Assembly (NCBI GenBank): GCA_948474755.1
Contig: CAOLHI010001238.1
Span: 248,001 to 312,000, forward strand
Reading direction: 5' to 3'
DNA length: 64,000 nt
Origin: Ctenosaura bakeri
Taxonomy: Eukaryota; Chordata; Lepidosauria; Squamata; Iguanidae
The notes under the pieces are model-generated. The model did not search any database. It saw only the letters and a list, made by a program, of their open reading frames with translations, and had not been told where the DNA came from. A program made the position numbers and the translations under genes. How positions within the stretch are numbered: the first letter of the stretch is position 1; every line of letters starts with the position of its first letter. Below, one piece after another: positions 1-11,599 of this stretch.

Positions 1-28
1 ATGGGTCTCAGTCAACTGTGTCTATCTT

Positions 29-204
29 GAATAGGCTGATTGCTATGGAGACAAGGGCTAGAAACAAGGAAGAGGACAGTGTATTTTCCCTCAGGAACCC
101 AACCTGTGTATGTTAATAGCTCTGAATACAGATTGGATTGGGGAATATGAGGAAAAGTTACAGGTAGCGGACAAGACAGTTTGGAAAATTAGAGACACAG
201 GATC

Positions 205-205
<1 letters not shown>
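29..205 (+). mobile_element. Non-autonomous Helitron fragment (both ends missing)
   Basis: This stretch matches the interior of the complete Helitron at 49297-49716, for example the shared segment around 88-200 that contains the words CCTCAGGAACCCAACCTG and GATTGGATTGGGGAATAT. Its left part (AATAGGCTG before the shared CTATGGAGA) matches the junction of the duplicated unit in the Helitron at 52878-53408, so it probably derives from a copy carrying that duplication. The expected 5' TC end and 3' CTAG end are both absent. The (TG)n run replaces the region where the 3' third should be. Confidence 0.75.

Positions 206-210
<5 letters not shown>

Positions 211-253
<43 letters not shown>
211..253. 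repeat. (TG)21 microsatellite
   Basis: About 21 uninterrupted TG units, followed by TCTG-type degenerate units. It sits inside the broken Helitron copy. Both strands give low-complexity open frames (CVCV or THTH) which are not genes. Confidence 0.97.
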
Positions 254-254
<1 letters not shown>

Positions 255-1695
255 TGTCTGTGTTGTCAGTCATATTACCTCTATACCATTCCAGAAGCAA
301 TTTGTGAATTTGGCCATGCAAGCTGTATTATTCTAGCAACTATTGTCCAAAAAGGTAATTTTCCCAGTCTGAGGTGGATGCTAACTGGTGTGTTCTTCAC
401 TTGTTCCCAGCACTAATTATTTGAAAGAGGGGTTGTGTGGGATGGGATCTCAATGAGATGGCAGAAAAGGAAACATCGTCTTGTGATGTTCTTTCCTGTC
501 ATCCTATTTTCTTCTTGTCCCACCTTATACATCCTTAAAACTAATTTGCATATGCTCTTGTAGATATATGGAGGAGAGGAAGTTTAGATCCAGTACTAAG
601 CAACAGGGGAATGGAGAGGCATGCAGTGGGATCACTGCTTTAACGCATTGTCTCAGGCTTCACTTATATGACATCATCTTTGAGACATTTTATCTTATAT
701 TAGTGCGCCAGTGGTCATTCTTGGCTCTGCTTTTAAGTTTGTGTCCAAAATGTGTAAAGGGATAAAACTCTAACAATATACACAACAGGGAAATCTATTC
801 TGTTGTTACATTTCAACACGCTGCATTTCCTTTTATTTGTATATACTTAGGAAGGCCTTTTTGTACTCAAATTCTTATCCACAGATTTTAAAAAAGTGGA
901 GGTAATATAATCTGAACTCTCAGCAGTCTGTTTCATTAAGTAATGTGTTAGGAATTTAGAGCTGCAGACAAATGACTTTTCAAAACTTCTTGTTTGTTGG
1001 GAGAGAAATTGGGGTAGGCAATCATTTCATGGAATTCATCTTATGTTATTTAGCAGTAACAGCAGTAGCTCTTTTGTCAGTTTGTTTGTTTTCTTGCACA
1101 GGAAGTTTTTCATTTAATGTGAAGGGAGTCATTGCTACAAATGGCAACAACAGCAAATGCATTGGTAGCCTCGCTACCATCCTGCATCCTCAAGAAGGCC
1201 ATAGAACTAATCTTCTTTGGAATAGCACCGACCACTAATAATAACAGCAACAGCAGAAACAACAAAAGTACTATAACTGTGTTTTCATGGCACTAGATGC
1301 TCTGGGGCAATTCCTAATGGACTGGCATATACAGTCATTTCATTCCAAATGGAATGGAATCACCATATATGGGATCACAACAGCACACTTACAAAAAGCA
1401 GAATGTGCCACATTATCCAATGAGAGCTCACTGATTACAAATTCTGGAATCAGAGTCACTGACATTCCCAAATTCCAGTTAGCAACACTTGCTGAACTGT
1501 GATATCAAAATAACATCAGCAGCAGCAGCAACAGAGAATACTTAGAGAAAATAGAGAAATCTTAAGACATGGTGAGAAAATAGGAAAATGTCAGAAAGTT
1601 TCTCAGAAAACATTGTCAGGGAATTTCTAGCTCAGCTCTTGTTTACATGTAACGAGCAATATTAATGTTACAACCAAGCAGAGTAACTGCAGAAT
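254..1695. other. Non-coding, nothing recognised
   Basis: AT-rich single-copy-looking sequence. Open frames are short and unlike any family I know. There are small CAG/CAA-rich patches near 1140-1170, 1240-1265 and 1515-1532 which are too short to call as microsatellites. Confidence 0.5.
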
Positions 1696-1772
1696 GTATG
1701 GCCCTCCAGATATTGTAGGATTACAATACCCATTAGCCCAGACTGCATTGCCAGTGGTGATGGAAGATAACG
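1696..1772 (+). mobile_element. hAT-type MITE fragment
   Basis: It contains the degenerate core GGCCCTCCAGATATTGTAGG followed by ACAATACCCATTAGCC. That is the CCAGATGTTGTTGGACTACAA-like arm shared by the MITEs at 4936, 27613 and 41590 in this window. Only one arm and part of the centre are visible, and the target-site duplication cannot be seen. Confidence 0.5.
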
Positions 1773-2374
1773 AGTCATAATTCAGCGATACTCAGAAGGC
1801 CACACTTTCTCTATCGCTCATACAGCACCACTAATTTCTCTACCATTTGGGCAGCACTTGTCGTCAAATAGTTCTTTAATATAAAGTCTGATTGAACATC
1901 AAACAGTTGCTCCTCCTGAGTTATTTGATGTAAAAGTTTGTTTCTCCCTCTGCTCCATTCCCAAATGTGAACTTTTATTTTTGCTTGACCATGCCATTTC
2001 TGCCTCTAGATAATAAGACTTTTCATACTGGTAATGCTTGTTTTTGTCTAGTTTTATTTAAAAAATTTACTTCTGTTTTCCTAAGTAGCAAACAACTAAA
2101 GTTCCCTTTCAGACACTGAATATATTTATAATTATCATTTTAATAAAATGAAGCCATTTATACTTTATTGTTTCATAAATATACCAAGCAGTACAATTTT
2201 ATGTGTTAAATTATTATGCACAATACATTTCATGTTCCTGAAGCAGTAAACTTTCATGTTCTTGAGACAGTACCCATAAGCTGAGGTTGTATAAAATGTT
2301 GCATATTATTTCAATCCCTTCCCCAAACACACATATTTCTGCTTCCCTTCTCTTCTCCAGTGAGAAAAATCACC

Positions 2375-2430
2375 CTTCCTTCCTTCCTTCCTTCCTTCCT
2401 TCCTTCCTTCCTTCCTTCCTTCCTTCCTTC
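2375..2430. repeat. (TTCC)14 microsatellite
   Basis: About 14 perfect TTCC units. The homopyrimidine/homopurine tract is capable of non-B structure. The open frame through it (PSFLPSFL repeats) is low complexity and is not a gene. Confidence 0.97.
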
Positions 2431-3202
2431 GTCTTCTGCAGTTCAGCATTTTCAGAAGTTTTAGCCTTTCTATCAATCCCTAACAACCATGAACAAGCAA
2501 GCAGCTGAGGTGGAAAAAAAAAGGTCTGTTCTTTGCAAAAACCCTGAGGATGGACAGAGCATAGTGTTCATACAACACACAGCATAACGGTGTCATACAT
2601 GGGATATGTTTGTCCCCTGCACAACGAGATCTTCTAATGCAATGTTTTCCCCATGGAAGTGAATGGCAGATATTTACTTACTGAGAAGGAAACAAAAGTT
2701 GTGATCAGGTATACTGTTACCCTGAAGGACTCTCACCTGCATTTGGAAAGGTTTGACCAACTTTAGCCATCCTGATCAGTATTTCTAATTGGAATCCATT
2801 TATTTTATTTCATATTGTGCATACGATCCACTAACATATGGATGGGTTTTTTTTTGTTTTTTTGATGTATGTAAAAGGATTCTGGTTCCATATGAATGTT
2901 TATAGCAGAGGAAATGTCTAGGTGATTAAGGTATTTCTGTGTCATAGATTTGAATGAGAGCAATGGAGAATATAGTTTGCTCAAATCTATACAGTCCTTC
3001 CTTGGGCCAATTACTTGCTCATATCAGAATTTGACAAAGGGATAAAAGCATTGGCTAGGAATGGAAACAATATTTATAATTATTCCTTTGCAGGTTGAAA
3101 AAATGGATTTCCCAACTGCCAAAAGGAAATATAAAAGGAACAATGATACACCAGTGAGATTTTTTTCACAATTTTCTGCTGTTATTTGAATATCAAATAT
3201 CA
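2431..3202. other. Non-coding, nothing recognised
   Basis: AT-rich sequence with no repeat family, ends or coding frame that I can identify. Confidence 0.45.
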
Positions 3203-3345
3203 GAGCTAGCATGGTGTAGTGAATTGAGCATTGAACTACTATCCTGGAGACCAGAGTTTGAATTCCCACTTCGTCATGGAAACCCACTGGGTAACCTTGG
3301 CCATGTCGCAGACTTTCAGCCCCAGAAAAACCCCTGATAGGTTTA
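3203..3345 (+). mobile_element. Sauria-type tRNA-derived SINE, 5' part
   Basis: The head GCTAGCATGGTGTAGTG is the tRNA A-box region of lizard tRNA-derived SINEs. GAGTTTGAATTCCC is a decayed B box (GTTCRANNC). The body then reads through TCATGGAAACCCACTGGGTAACCTTGG, the usual middle of these elements. The BovB-like tail with TTG repeats, seen in the copy at 7913-8109, is not present, so this copy is 3' truncated. Such SINEs are transcribed by RNA polymerase III and mobilised by a LINE. Confidence 0.8.
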
Positions 3346-3420
3346 CCCCTGTTTTATGCACAGAAAATTGGTTTTCCCCAGCAGAAAACTGATTTTCCTC
3401 CACAACACTGTGAGATGTTT
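3346..3420. repeat. Fragment with repeated CAGAAAA(C/T)TG-like words
   Basis: Several imperfect copies of GCAGAAAACTGATTTTCC-like units occur here. They resemble the units in the fold-back element at 14180-14600. This is a short piece only and its membership is uncertain. Confidence 0.35.
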
Positions 3421-3960
3421 CAATATGGGGAAAGTACTACAGCAGTATATTCATTTTCTGCTGTACTGGGGAGAAAACTTCCTAATTATTTGTTTTTGCA
3501 TGCTAGAATGAAATAGTTAAGGGTTTACAGTCTTAGCTTTGAGATATATGATTTTTTTTTTCTAGAACACATTCCAGACCACAAATTATACTTCTTGAGT
3601 TTGATTGAATCAGAGGAAATGAGAAAAGTTAGTGCAAGATGCATCACGTTTTCTTTGGAAGTAAATACTACTGTGTATAAATGTTGGGAAACTCAGCTCT
3701 TTTGATATGAGAATCTTAGCCTTTTTGCAGCCAGGTAAGATGTCTCTGTCTCTGGGAAAGAAAGAAGGTACTCTGACCTTGTGGTGTGCTGACAATACCC
3801 AAAATAGCTGCTGATCCAGGTGCTCCTGGAGGATGAAAGCTGCCTTCCCAGTCCTGAGGACGTGCTGTGTGCATGATGCAGAGGCTGGTTAGAGGACACA
3901 ATCAATCAGCTTAGCTGGTAATAGTGGATTCCTGCTGAGATAAAAAAAATATGGAGAAAA

Positions 3961-4203
3961 TCAGATAAAAGCATATTTTAAAACTGCTGTGTCTGAGGCA
4001 GCATGGTTTAGTAGTTGGTCTCTAAACCACAGTTTGGCTGCAGAACAAGCTGGTGGTAGGGCTTCTCGCTTCGAGAAGAGGGCTGTCCCTTCAAGTACAG
4101 CCAGACAGATGACATTTCTGGCATCGACACTCTGGCCTGAGAAGTTTGCATTGGCATCCTCTGGGTTGTAACCGGACTCTGCATAAACGAAGTGCTTCAG
4201 TTT
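3961..4203 (-). pseudogene. Unidentified coding-like fragment, 80 codons without a start
   Basis: On the minus strand an 80-codon frame runs from just after a TAG at 4204-4206 to a TGA at 3961-3963. It has no ATG where a start would be needed. The peptide has a normal soluble-protein composition (residues 7-20 read YAESGYNPEDANAN, residues 39-50 GTALFSKREALP, residues 54-65 SAAKLWFRDQLL) and is not low complexity. Just upstream, CTTCGTTTATGCAG resembles a splice acceptor, so it could be an exon, a processed pseudogene piece, or a fragment of a mobile-element protein. I do not recognise the family and infer no function. The neighbours are all non-coding repeats, which favours a mobile-element remnant over a host exon. 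Confidence 0.35.
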
Positions 4204-4305
4204 CTAAGTCTACCACACCTTGAAGTGTATAAACATCAGTATTCATCACCCCCCTTCTGTGCAAAGCCAAGTGAAAAGAATATGGATATTTTTGTACATG
4301 CCAGA

Positions 4306-4323
4306 GTGTGTGTGTGTGTGTGT
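4306..4323. repeat. Short (TG)9 run followed by a purine-rich stretch
   Basis: TG units followed by a G/A-only stretch to about 4350. Low complexity. Confidence 0.8.
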
Positions 4324-4935
4324 AAAAGGGGGGGAGAGAGAGAAAGAGGGCACCAACATAGTCTTGAAAACCAGGAAAGAAAAAAAAGAAAAGTGTTCTC
4401 TTCTTCACCAATGTGAATAAACCCCATGAAACACATAAAATCTAGGGCATGGAAAATGTTCAGCATTAACACAAGTTAATGAACTGGGAATTCTTACTCC
4501 ATATCCAATTTTCCCTCCTCAAAATCGATACCCACTTTTGAACAACTTTGATGCTGCAGTAGTTCTTATGAAAAACCTAGGTGTGGCTATAGCCAGGGCA
4601 GTTGTGATGGAGATACCCATGGTGGGTGGAATAATTTCCTCTTGAAATCCCTTTGCTGAATTTTCAATTGGGTTTTTGACTAAAAAAAGAAATCTTTGAT
4701 CCAAGACAGACATCCAGAATTAAAATTCAGTTAATGACCTGGCTCTGCCTGTTAATTCTTCTGTTTCATCCTGCAACCAGTTGAACTGCAGAATGTCAAC
4801 TCTTTCTTTTTTTAAAGGATTCCATATGCAAGGCCCCAGCTCTTGGATTGATTAGGAGACCTTCACACACAGTAAGATAAAGAGAACTTAAGAAGCTGTC
4901 CTATACTGAGCCAGACCACTGGTATTATCTATGCC

Positions 4936-5072
4936 AATGGTTCCCAGCTGTGGGTCCACAGATGCTGTTGGACTTCTTTATCACAGAATTCCCAGCAAAT
5001 TGGTAAATGGAGAAAGATTTGGTAATTTTAGTTCAACAACATCTGGGACCAACAGGCTGGAAAACTACTGAC
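4936..5072 (+). mobile_element. hAT-Charlie-like palindromic MITE
   Basis: The left end AATGGTTCCCAGCTGTGGG with CCACAGATGCTGTTGGACTT and the right end, read in reverse complement (TAGTTTTCCAGCCTGTTGGT then CCCAGATGTTGTTGAACT), are inverted copies of each other. The ends resemble the GTGGTTCTCAACC-type termini of hAT-Charlie elements. There is no transposase. The spacer is AT-rich and diverged. An 8-bp target duplication is not clear. Confidence 0.7.
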
Positions 5073-7102
5073 TGACAGAAGTGTGCTAGGATTTCTTACA
5101 GAAGACATTCCTGGGCACCCTTTCCAGAGATCACAGATTAAAAAATAAAAATCTGCAAGTAGAGTACATGCCCTACCATTGTGTGCCATCTTTTTCCCAT
5201 CTAAAGGTGCAGATAAGCCTGCTTTCAATCAGACAGGGTACCTAGATGCATTGGTTGTAAGCACTCCACGTTTATACAGAGATAAAAGGGGAAAGAAGTA
5301 GACAGAATTTGTGGCTTTCATGATAGTATTCTACATAACCATTTCCTAGTAAAACACTAGACTTATTGTTAGAACCATTCAAATCAATTTGCATACCCCA
5401 TGCCTATTACTCTAGTATATTTTCCCTAAACTCTATTATTTTGTAATTGACCTCTTTGTGTTTCATTTTGAAAGGAGATAAGGGGGTGGTTATGCTATGT
5501 AATCATTTGTCATTTCTGCAGTATCTCCCCCCAACAATGTCTTCAGTGATGGCAGATGCACTTGGGGGTGGGGGGAGCTTGGGAAATCAGCTGTGCTAGC
5601 TTTCTGGTTAGCTGTGTTGGATAAAATGAATAGCAAATGATTAGGTTTTCTCCTTTAGGGATTTTTCCCATTTTCTGGAGAAAAAAAAAGTTGATTCCGA
5701 GCCTAATGTGGGTAAAAACAGACATTATTGATGCTTCTTTCAGAACTTTTAAACAGCAAAGGATTGGAAATTGTTCCAGGATCACAATATAGACACAGTA
5801 AGATTGAATGCTGTGAAAGGAAACATCATTATGACTACTCCATTGTATGCATCTAAGCAGCAGATCCCTTAGAGAATTTTGGACTCTGTGCCATAGGTCT
5901 TATTTGGGTGAAGGAAACTGTTTAGATGGTAACAAGATGGTACTTCACTTACTCAAAATGTGGTAAATCAGCCCTGCTGTGTTTAGAGATTCTTGTTGGC
6001 CCAGGACTTCTGTCGCAGTGTCATACTGTGATGACACCACTGCCAAAAAACAGCAGCCATTTGCTGATTTAACAGGGTGTACACATGCATCTCTGTGTAT
6101 CCCAAATCTGCTGTCCCTCAACTTTATCAGGCCCCTCAGTTAAACATTAAGAAAGAAGGAAAGCCAAGATATCAACCCACTTTCTCTAAACTATGCGTAC
6201 ACTTTTAAGCCTCTATTATGCCCTCTTCTGGCCTGTAGTGGCACATTTCCCTTTTTAAACTGTAAAGCTCCCAATGCTTTCTGGGTCACAGTAATAAAAG
6301 GGTGACAACCCCAAGGAAGTGGTTGATATTCTTGCTGTAAATTGCTGACATACACATTTGTCTCAACATATTTTTGCATGCCCAGTGTCCATATCTCCAT
6401 CCAGGAGGCTTAAATCTGAGGATTTAGATGCTGCTACACCATCTGGGGGATTTTCCTATATTAGCAAAATTCCCAGCTGTCCAACTGGGACAGCTTTTTA
6501 GCTGTTCAATCTCAAGGGCTATAACAATGTCCTTAATAATAACTTTGTAGGCATTTATTCAAATTAGTAGCCTGATCTGTCCTGGAGGCTCTGGGTGAGT
6601 TACTGTATTTTAGTTCTTTGAGAACAAATGCTGAAAATGCAATATATAAAAAGCACACTGTAACCTGTCCTTATAACACCCTAAAATTATTCAGCTGGAA
6701 TCTCTTAGTATAAGATTAATACCAGCAATATAAGAGCAAGGTTATGCAAAGCTTCTGGAAGATGCCCGTGTTCATATGTTGCACATCTTAAAAGATTTCT
6801 GTAACTGTGGAAGTATTTCAATGTTTCTTTAAAAGGCATTGCAATGCAGCAGCAAGAGGTCAAACAAATACCAGAGATCACTTAATAAATTATGTTTTCC
6901 TCACTTGAAGAGAGGCAGACACATTTACATTTGGAATATGTTAAATCACTGACAGTTTAGCTGTCATCAGGCAAATGTGTTTTCTTACTATATAGCACGT
7001 GATGCTGCTGGCTCACCTTCCAAATACTGTGGAATATGTCCCCATCCACCTGACAGTCATTGTTCCTAAGGAAAATGTAACATATTAAACAATTCCCCAA
7101 AG
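5073..7102. other. Non-coding, nothing recognised
   Basis: AT-rich DNA without a recognisable repeat or coding frame. The block 6830-7000 is free of repeats and could include a conserved non-coding element, but I cannot test that. Confidence 0.4.
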
Positions 7103-7208
7103 TCTATTGGGGTTTTCTGGGGCTGAGAGTGTGTGACATATCCAAGTGAGTTTCCATGGCTAATTGGATTGTGATCCAATGCACAAACCACTATATCATG
7201 CTGGCTCT
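7103..7208 (-). mobile_element. Sauria-type SINE, internally deleted
   Basis: This is the reverse complement of the tRNA-like head, with CATGCTGGCTC at the right end and GGGGTTTTCTGGGGCTGAGAG towards the tail. It lacks the B-box block (CCCTGGTCTCCA in reverse) and the GGTCACCCA block, both present in the sister copy at 7913-8109. Apart from those deletions the two copies are almost identical. Confidence 0.8.
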
Positions 7209-7217
7209 AAATGAAAG

Positions 7218-7580
7218 CTAAGCTAAATGAAACTTGTTGTGTTGTCCAGTTCCTGCTCTATGTCTCACAGCCTTGAAGAGGATGGGAGTAATGATTACTC
7301 TACATTTTGGGGGTCCAGTTGTAAATAAGAGAAAGCGGTTGAGGATGAGGAAGATGTGAGAACAGCCATGTTGAATGCCATATTCCCAAAGGTATTCAGC
7401 TAAGCTTTTAGTAGTGGAGCAATTATATCTATTGAGTACATATTCCCAAGAATTCTGAAACTCTCTAGAAACTTCAGTATCTTGAATTTGGACTGAACTG
7501 GATTCCCTGGTTCCTCTCTCCAGATTCTGACTCACAGCTACTTTAATCTCCATCATAGTCTCACTTTTCAAAGGTTCCAC
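7218..7580 (-). other. Unrecognised 120-codon open frame, probably chance
   Basis: This is an uninterrupted minus-strand frame from ATG with mixed composition. There is no domain, motif, Kozak context or neighbouring splice signal that I can recognise. It lies between two SINE copies in AT-rich DNA. I list it only because it is longer than most frames nearby. Confidence 0.12.
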
Positions 7581-7912
7581 CTGACTCTGAACCCTATCCT
7601 GCTAGATTATGCTTCATTTTCCATGTGCACTGATGCATGGGATCCAGAGTAGCACAGGTGCTTCCAACAATCTCATGAATACAACTCATCCTTCAGGACT
7701 ATCATCGTTGAGGAAGAACGTTAACAAACCCAGCAGTGTCTAACTCTGGAATTATATGCCCTTGCCCAACATGTCTCATAGGAATATGGACTGGACTGTT
7801 GCTTCAGGAAAATGTAATTTTATTCAGTAAATTGGAAGTCTCAATATTATTGTCCCCTAGTGGTGGGACACAAGCATTACTTGTAAAATTAACATTAGAC
7901 AATCTGCATAAT

Positions 7913-8109
7913 TGTTGTTGTTGTGTGCCTTCAACTCATTCCTGACTTATGCCAATCCTAAGGTGAACCCATAATGGGGTTTTCTGGGGCTGAGAGTGTG
8001 TGATGTATCCAAGGTCACCCAGTGAGTTTCCATGGCTAATTGGGGAACTGAACCCTGGTCTCCAGGATTGTGATCCAATGCACAAACTACTATATCATGC
8101 TGGCTCTAA
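7913..8109 (-). mobile_element. Sauria SINE, near full length
   Basis: Read on the minus strand it has a tRNA-like head (GAGCCAGCATGATATAGTAG, A box), a B box in GGAGACCAGGGTTCAGTTCC, then the tRNA-unrelated body. The BovB-like tail on the plus strand starts TTGTTGTTGTTGTGTGCCTTC, the usual 3' end of Sauria SINEs. The tail is recognised by BovB LINE reverse transcriptase in the known family. Such elements are widespread in lizards. Confidence 0.9.
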
Positions 8110-10094
8110 TCTGCATACTTAAGTTGGCTTATTTAAACGGTCATGCAAATCTTTGAAAAATGAGCCATGCACAATATGAGAAATAAGTAAGACCATAATT
8201 ATGTTTGTAATATTTGTCACTGTGCTGCAACCTATCAGTGAGGGAATCATTACATACTGCAGTGAATGCAATCTCCATAACCTGTATGGTATGACAAAAT
8301 ATTCCATTGAGGACCTGCTGAATGAGGGAAATGTCATTTGTACAGCATTCTGGGACTCCCCTTGATTGGAATAAAATTCTTTGTGGCAAAGCTCTAGAAC
8401 AGAAACACAGTTAAAAGACCGTGACCCCTTTCTTATGAGGAGAAGCAGTAATTGTTGCCAGCATTTGGTACATTTTCTGTCTGAGTTGAGAGAGTTCCTA
8501 AAAGGCAAGAATGCAATGTTCCTACATCAGCATTTTGAGTTTAATCCCTGAGTCTAACTTTCCTCACAGACAATGGCTCGTCTTCTCTTGCACCATTTCT
8601 GGGATTGTTCAATAAACAGTAGTCTTTAGAGCCTGAGGAAATTGCTGATGAACAAGCTCCACATGTATATGAGTAAACCTAGTTTTATGCTGCTTTGTTG
8701 CACCTCAGATTTATGGCTGAGTCTGAGGAGATGCTTGCTCAGATGAACAAATCTGAAGTCACTTTTGTCCACGATGGGGGGAGGGTTTGCACTTGCAGGA
8801 TTAGCAAAATACAGAAGACAATGAGAACTTAGGACATGGCTCTTGGTTTTGTAGCAGGTGTTTCACTTTTCTATCTGGTTTATTATATGAGAGAGTAAAT
8901 CCATTCATTGTTTTACATGGGGGGCGGGGAGGAGAGGAAAGCTTAAAGCCTCTAAATGAATGATGATGTCTGGTCCATCACTTATGCTACCACAACTCCC
9001 CAACTTGACCTCCTAGCTAAAAATATATTATCTGAACATGGGTAAGGAAGAGAATTTTTATCCTTCTCTTTGAACCAGCGAAGAGGAAGCCCTAAATTTC
9101 TTTCTCTAATGTCTATAACAGCTTGCTCTTTTTGATACCATCTCAAAGACCACCTTCATCCTAATGACTGTAGAAATCATATTATGTTTTTACAATATAT
9201 ATCAGATTTGTTAGGTGAGCAGATTCACACCCCTGAGATTCTTTGGAATGTTCTATTAGAATAGTATGAAGAAAAGAAATCTTCCCATGTAGTAAATCAA
9301 ATAGGGATATGTTGCCTTAAATGCTGCCCATCCTCTGTCCTTCACTCATTAACTAATAACAGGGTTTGTCTGTTACACTTTGAAGCATTACTTTGGAAAA
9401 TGGACTGTAGAATAAGAAGGGGGTTAATAGGATAGCCCATGTAATCAGATTTGGTGGAAGCACTAGTAATCAGTTTCCTAGTAAGCTCTGGGCAAGATAC
9501 TTGAGCACACATTGAGATAGATAACAAGGACATGGTAGCATTAGTGCAACTCTCATTGCAGGGCATTTACTAACTCAAGTTGTTCATGTTTTCGGTCAAT
9601 TTCCCCAGTGCCTTACATGTGACCTAGAGATGATGCAAAACACTACATGAGAGTGGCCAATGAGCCAACTACAGACTTTACAGGAAGACTTTGTGCTTTT
9701 CTCTGACTCTAAAAGTCTGTATAGCCTTTCTTGTTGACCAAATGGCTGGCCAAGGTGAACTATTTCAGTCACAGGTAGATTGTTTATCTTCATTGTCCTA
9801 TTGAGTGGGAAGACCATTTTTATTCTGTGTTACTGTGTTATCAATTTCAGTTTGTGGTAGGGAATATATGGTAAAATGGCCATCCATGCAGACTTTGCCA
9901 TCCTCTTTTTCCAATTGTGATATATTCTTCTGTTTTGCTGATGACCAGCAAGCCATGAAGATCTCATATCAAGTTCAAGAACAACAAGGAATGCAAGAAA
10001 TGGCTTTACACAGACTATTTGTCTATCTAGCCCAATATTGTCAACTGTGCCTGGCAGGCTTTCAGGGTGGGAACTTCCTTATTATATGATATTT
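8110..10094. other. Non-coding, nothing recognised
   Basis: AT-rich sequence. A 129-codon minus-strand frame at 8119-8508 has no recognisable domain and overlaps the region next to the SINE. I regard it as chance. Confidence 0.4.
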
Positions 10095-10312
10095 GATCGT
10101 ACTCAAAAGGCACCACATCCTGTCTGATCTTGGAAGCTCAGCAGGGTCAGCTCTGGTTAGTACTTGGATGGGAGACCACCAATGAATACTACATGCTATA
10201 GGCCATATTTCAGAGGAAGGAACTGGCAAAATCACCTCTGAGTATTCCTTGCCTAAGAAAACCCCATGAAATTCATGGGGTTGCTGTAAAGTGACAGGCA
10301 ACTTGAAGGCAT
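10095..10312 (+). mobile_element. 5S-Sauria-type SINE
   Basis: Positions about 10110-10195 match 5S rRNA: CTGTCTGATCTTGGAAGCTC, AGCAGGGTCAGCTCTGGTTA and GTACTTGGATGGGAGACC follow the 5S gene in order, including the internal promoter region. The tail that follows (TTGCCTAAGAAAACCCCATG, then GAAATTCATGGGGTTGC and GACAGGCAACTTGAAGGCA) is also found in the copies at 13650 and 30846, so the 5S part is the head of a SINE and not an isolated 5S gene. 5S-headed SINEs with this design are known from Anolis. Confidence 0.9.
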
Positions 10313-10487
10313 GTATATATGTATAATCACCAGAGATATCAAGGAACTATATCTAGGACCTTCTGCAAGCAAAGTGTGTGGTCTGTCACAGAACTATAGG
10401 TCATAAGGAAATGAGTAGCCTGTCACCTTCTTCAGAACACAAAAGCTTATTTACTTCTCTGGTCCTAATTAAGGGAATTACCAGAGA

Positions 10488-10560
10488 TTGTTAATACTGG
10501 CCTGAGAATCCTGGGAGTTGTAGTCCAAGAAAGGAACATTTCCAAGGTTTGATGATGTGT
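10488..10560 (+). repeat. Dispersed repeat, 'gggagttgtagtcc' type
   Basis: CTGGGAGTTGTAGTCC, a short A-rich spacer and ACATTTCCAAGG are shared with copies near 27990-28060 and 34055-34105. They are likely ends of a hAT-type MITE. Only one arm is visible. Confidence 0.5.
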
Positions 10561-11099
10561 TTTTTTAAACTCTGTATTACATTGTTACTTTTGGACTCTA
10601 CCCTTCTCGGTTTTTGGACCCATCTGGCTACCTGCTTTTCGTCTGTGTGCAGAGTGGAGCCTGAACAGAAATGACAGACTTCTATTCTTAGTCTGTTGTT
10701 CTGAACAGAATTTTGCTTTAGCATCAAATGGGGCTGTAAGTGGAGCTCTGAAGATAATTACTTTGGGCAGAAATTAGCCAGGAAAAAAAAGCCCAGTTTG
10801 CTTTTAAATGTCAACTTTCATTTATACAAGAGGCAGCTTAAATTTCACTTACCTGACAGTGTCCTTCAGATTGACAATTGTGATAGGATGATCTTGTTTT
10901 CAATAATCTCTCATGTTTTAAGGTGTTTCTGTAATGGTTCCTATTGCAATTTAAAAATAGAAGGTCTGGGCATGTACTAATGCCTGCTAGGATATTTCAA
11001 ACTTGATTTCTGAGATTACTGACAGCTCCTGAAAGATTTAGGAACTGGCAGCAGGAAACATTCCCATAGAAATGGTATTTCAATTTTTTTTTCCTGGAA
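10561..11099. other. Non-coding, nothing recognised
   Basis: AT-rich sequence. No repeat or coding frame is recognised. Confidence 0.4.
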
Positions 11100-11400
11100 A
11101 AACAGCATCGTTTAGCAGGTCATATATCTTCAATAAAACTACAGTTATGCAATAATGGTTTATTAATATTCTAAATCATAACATGGGCTGTTCTGTGAAA
11201 TTGAAAATGGAACCTGTGGAAAGAACAACCCCTTCCGCCCACACTGAGGCAGCTCAGTTTCAGTTGCCGGTTTGTGGCTGTTATTATTTTTAACATGTAA
11301 TGGCCGTTTGGATTTGAGCAAGAGATAACATTGACTTCTGACATTTTTATTTCTGTATAAACAGATTTCCATTTGGACTGAGGTTAAAACAGTAAGATTT
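11100..11400. other. Candidate conserved non-coding element
   Basis: A repeat-free block with balanced composition containing homeodomain-type TAAT words, with the look of vertebrate conserved non-coding DNA (for example around 11260-11360). This is an impression from texture only. No alignment was possible. Confidence 0.25.
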
Positions 11401-11599
11401 TCTTTTTCTGTGACTTTTTTTTCTTTCCCCTTCTTAATTTTTTTGGATCTCTCAGCAACATTTGCAAAAGCACTTTTGTTTGGTACATGGCTGTTAATTT
11501 ATCCTTTTTGCCTTTACGATTGTGTCAGAGTCTCACGACTCCTTTGCTTTTTCCTAATCTAAAATAATCCCCCTAAAATCCTTTGATTGTCTATTTGGA

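Noticed and set aside
110..416. Open frames rich in Cys-Val or Thr-His across the (TG)n run
   Set aside because: Pure translation of a dinucleotide repeat; no gene features.
2287..2508. Frame with PSFL repeats
   Set aside because: Translation of (TTCC)n.
8119..8508. 129-codon minus-strand open frame
   Set aside because: No recognisable domain, no promoter or splice context, beside a SINE in AT-rich DNA; length is within chance for 64 kb on six frames.
10110..10195. 5S rRNA gene
   Set aside because: The 5S-like part is diverged and continues into a tail shared with two other copies, so it is a SINE head.
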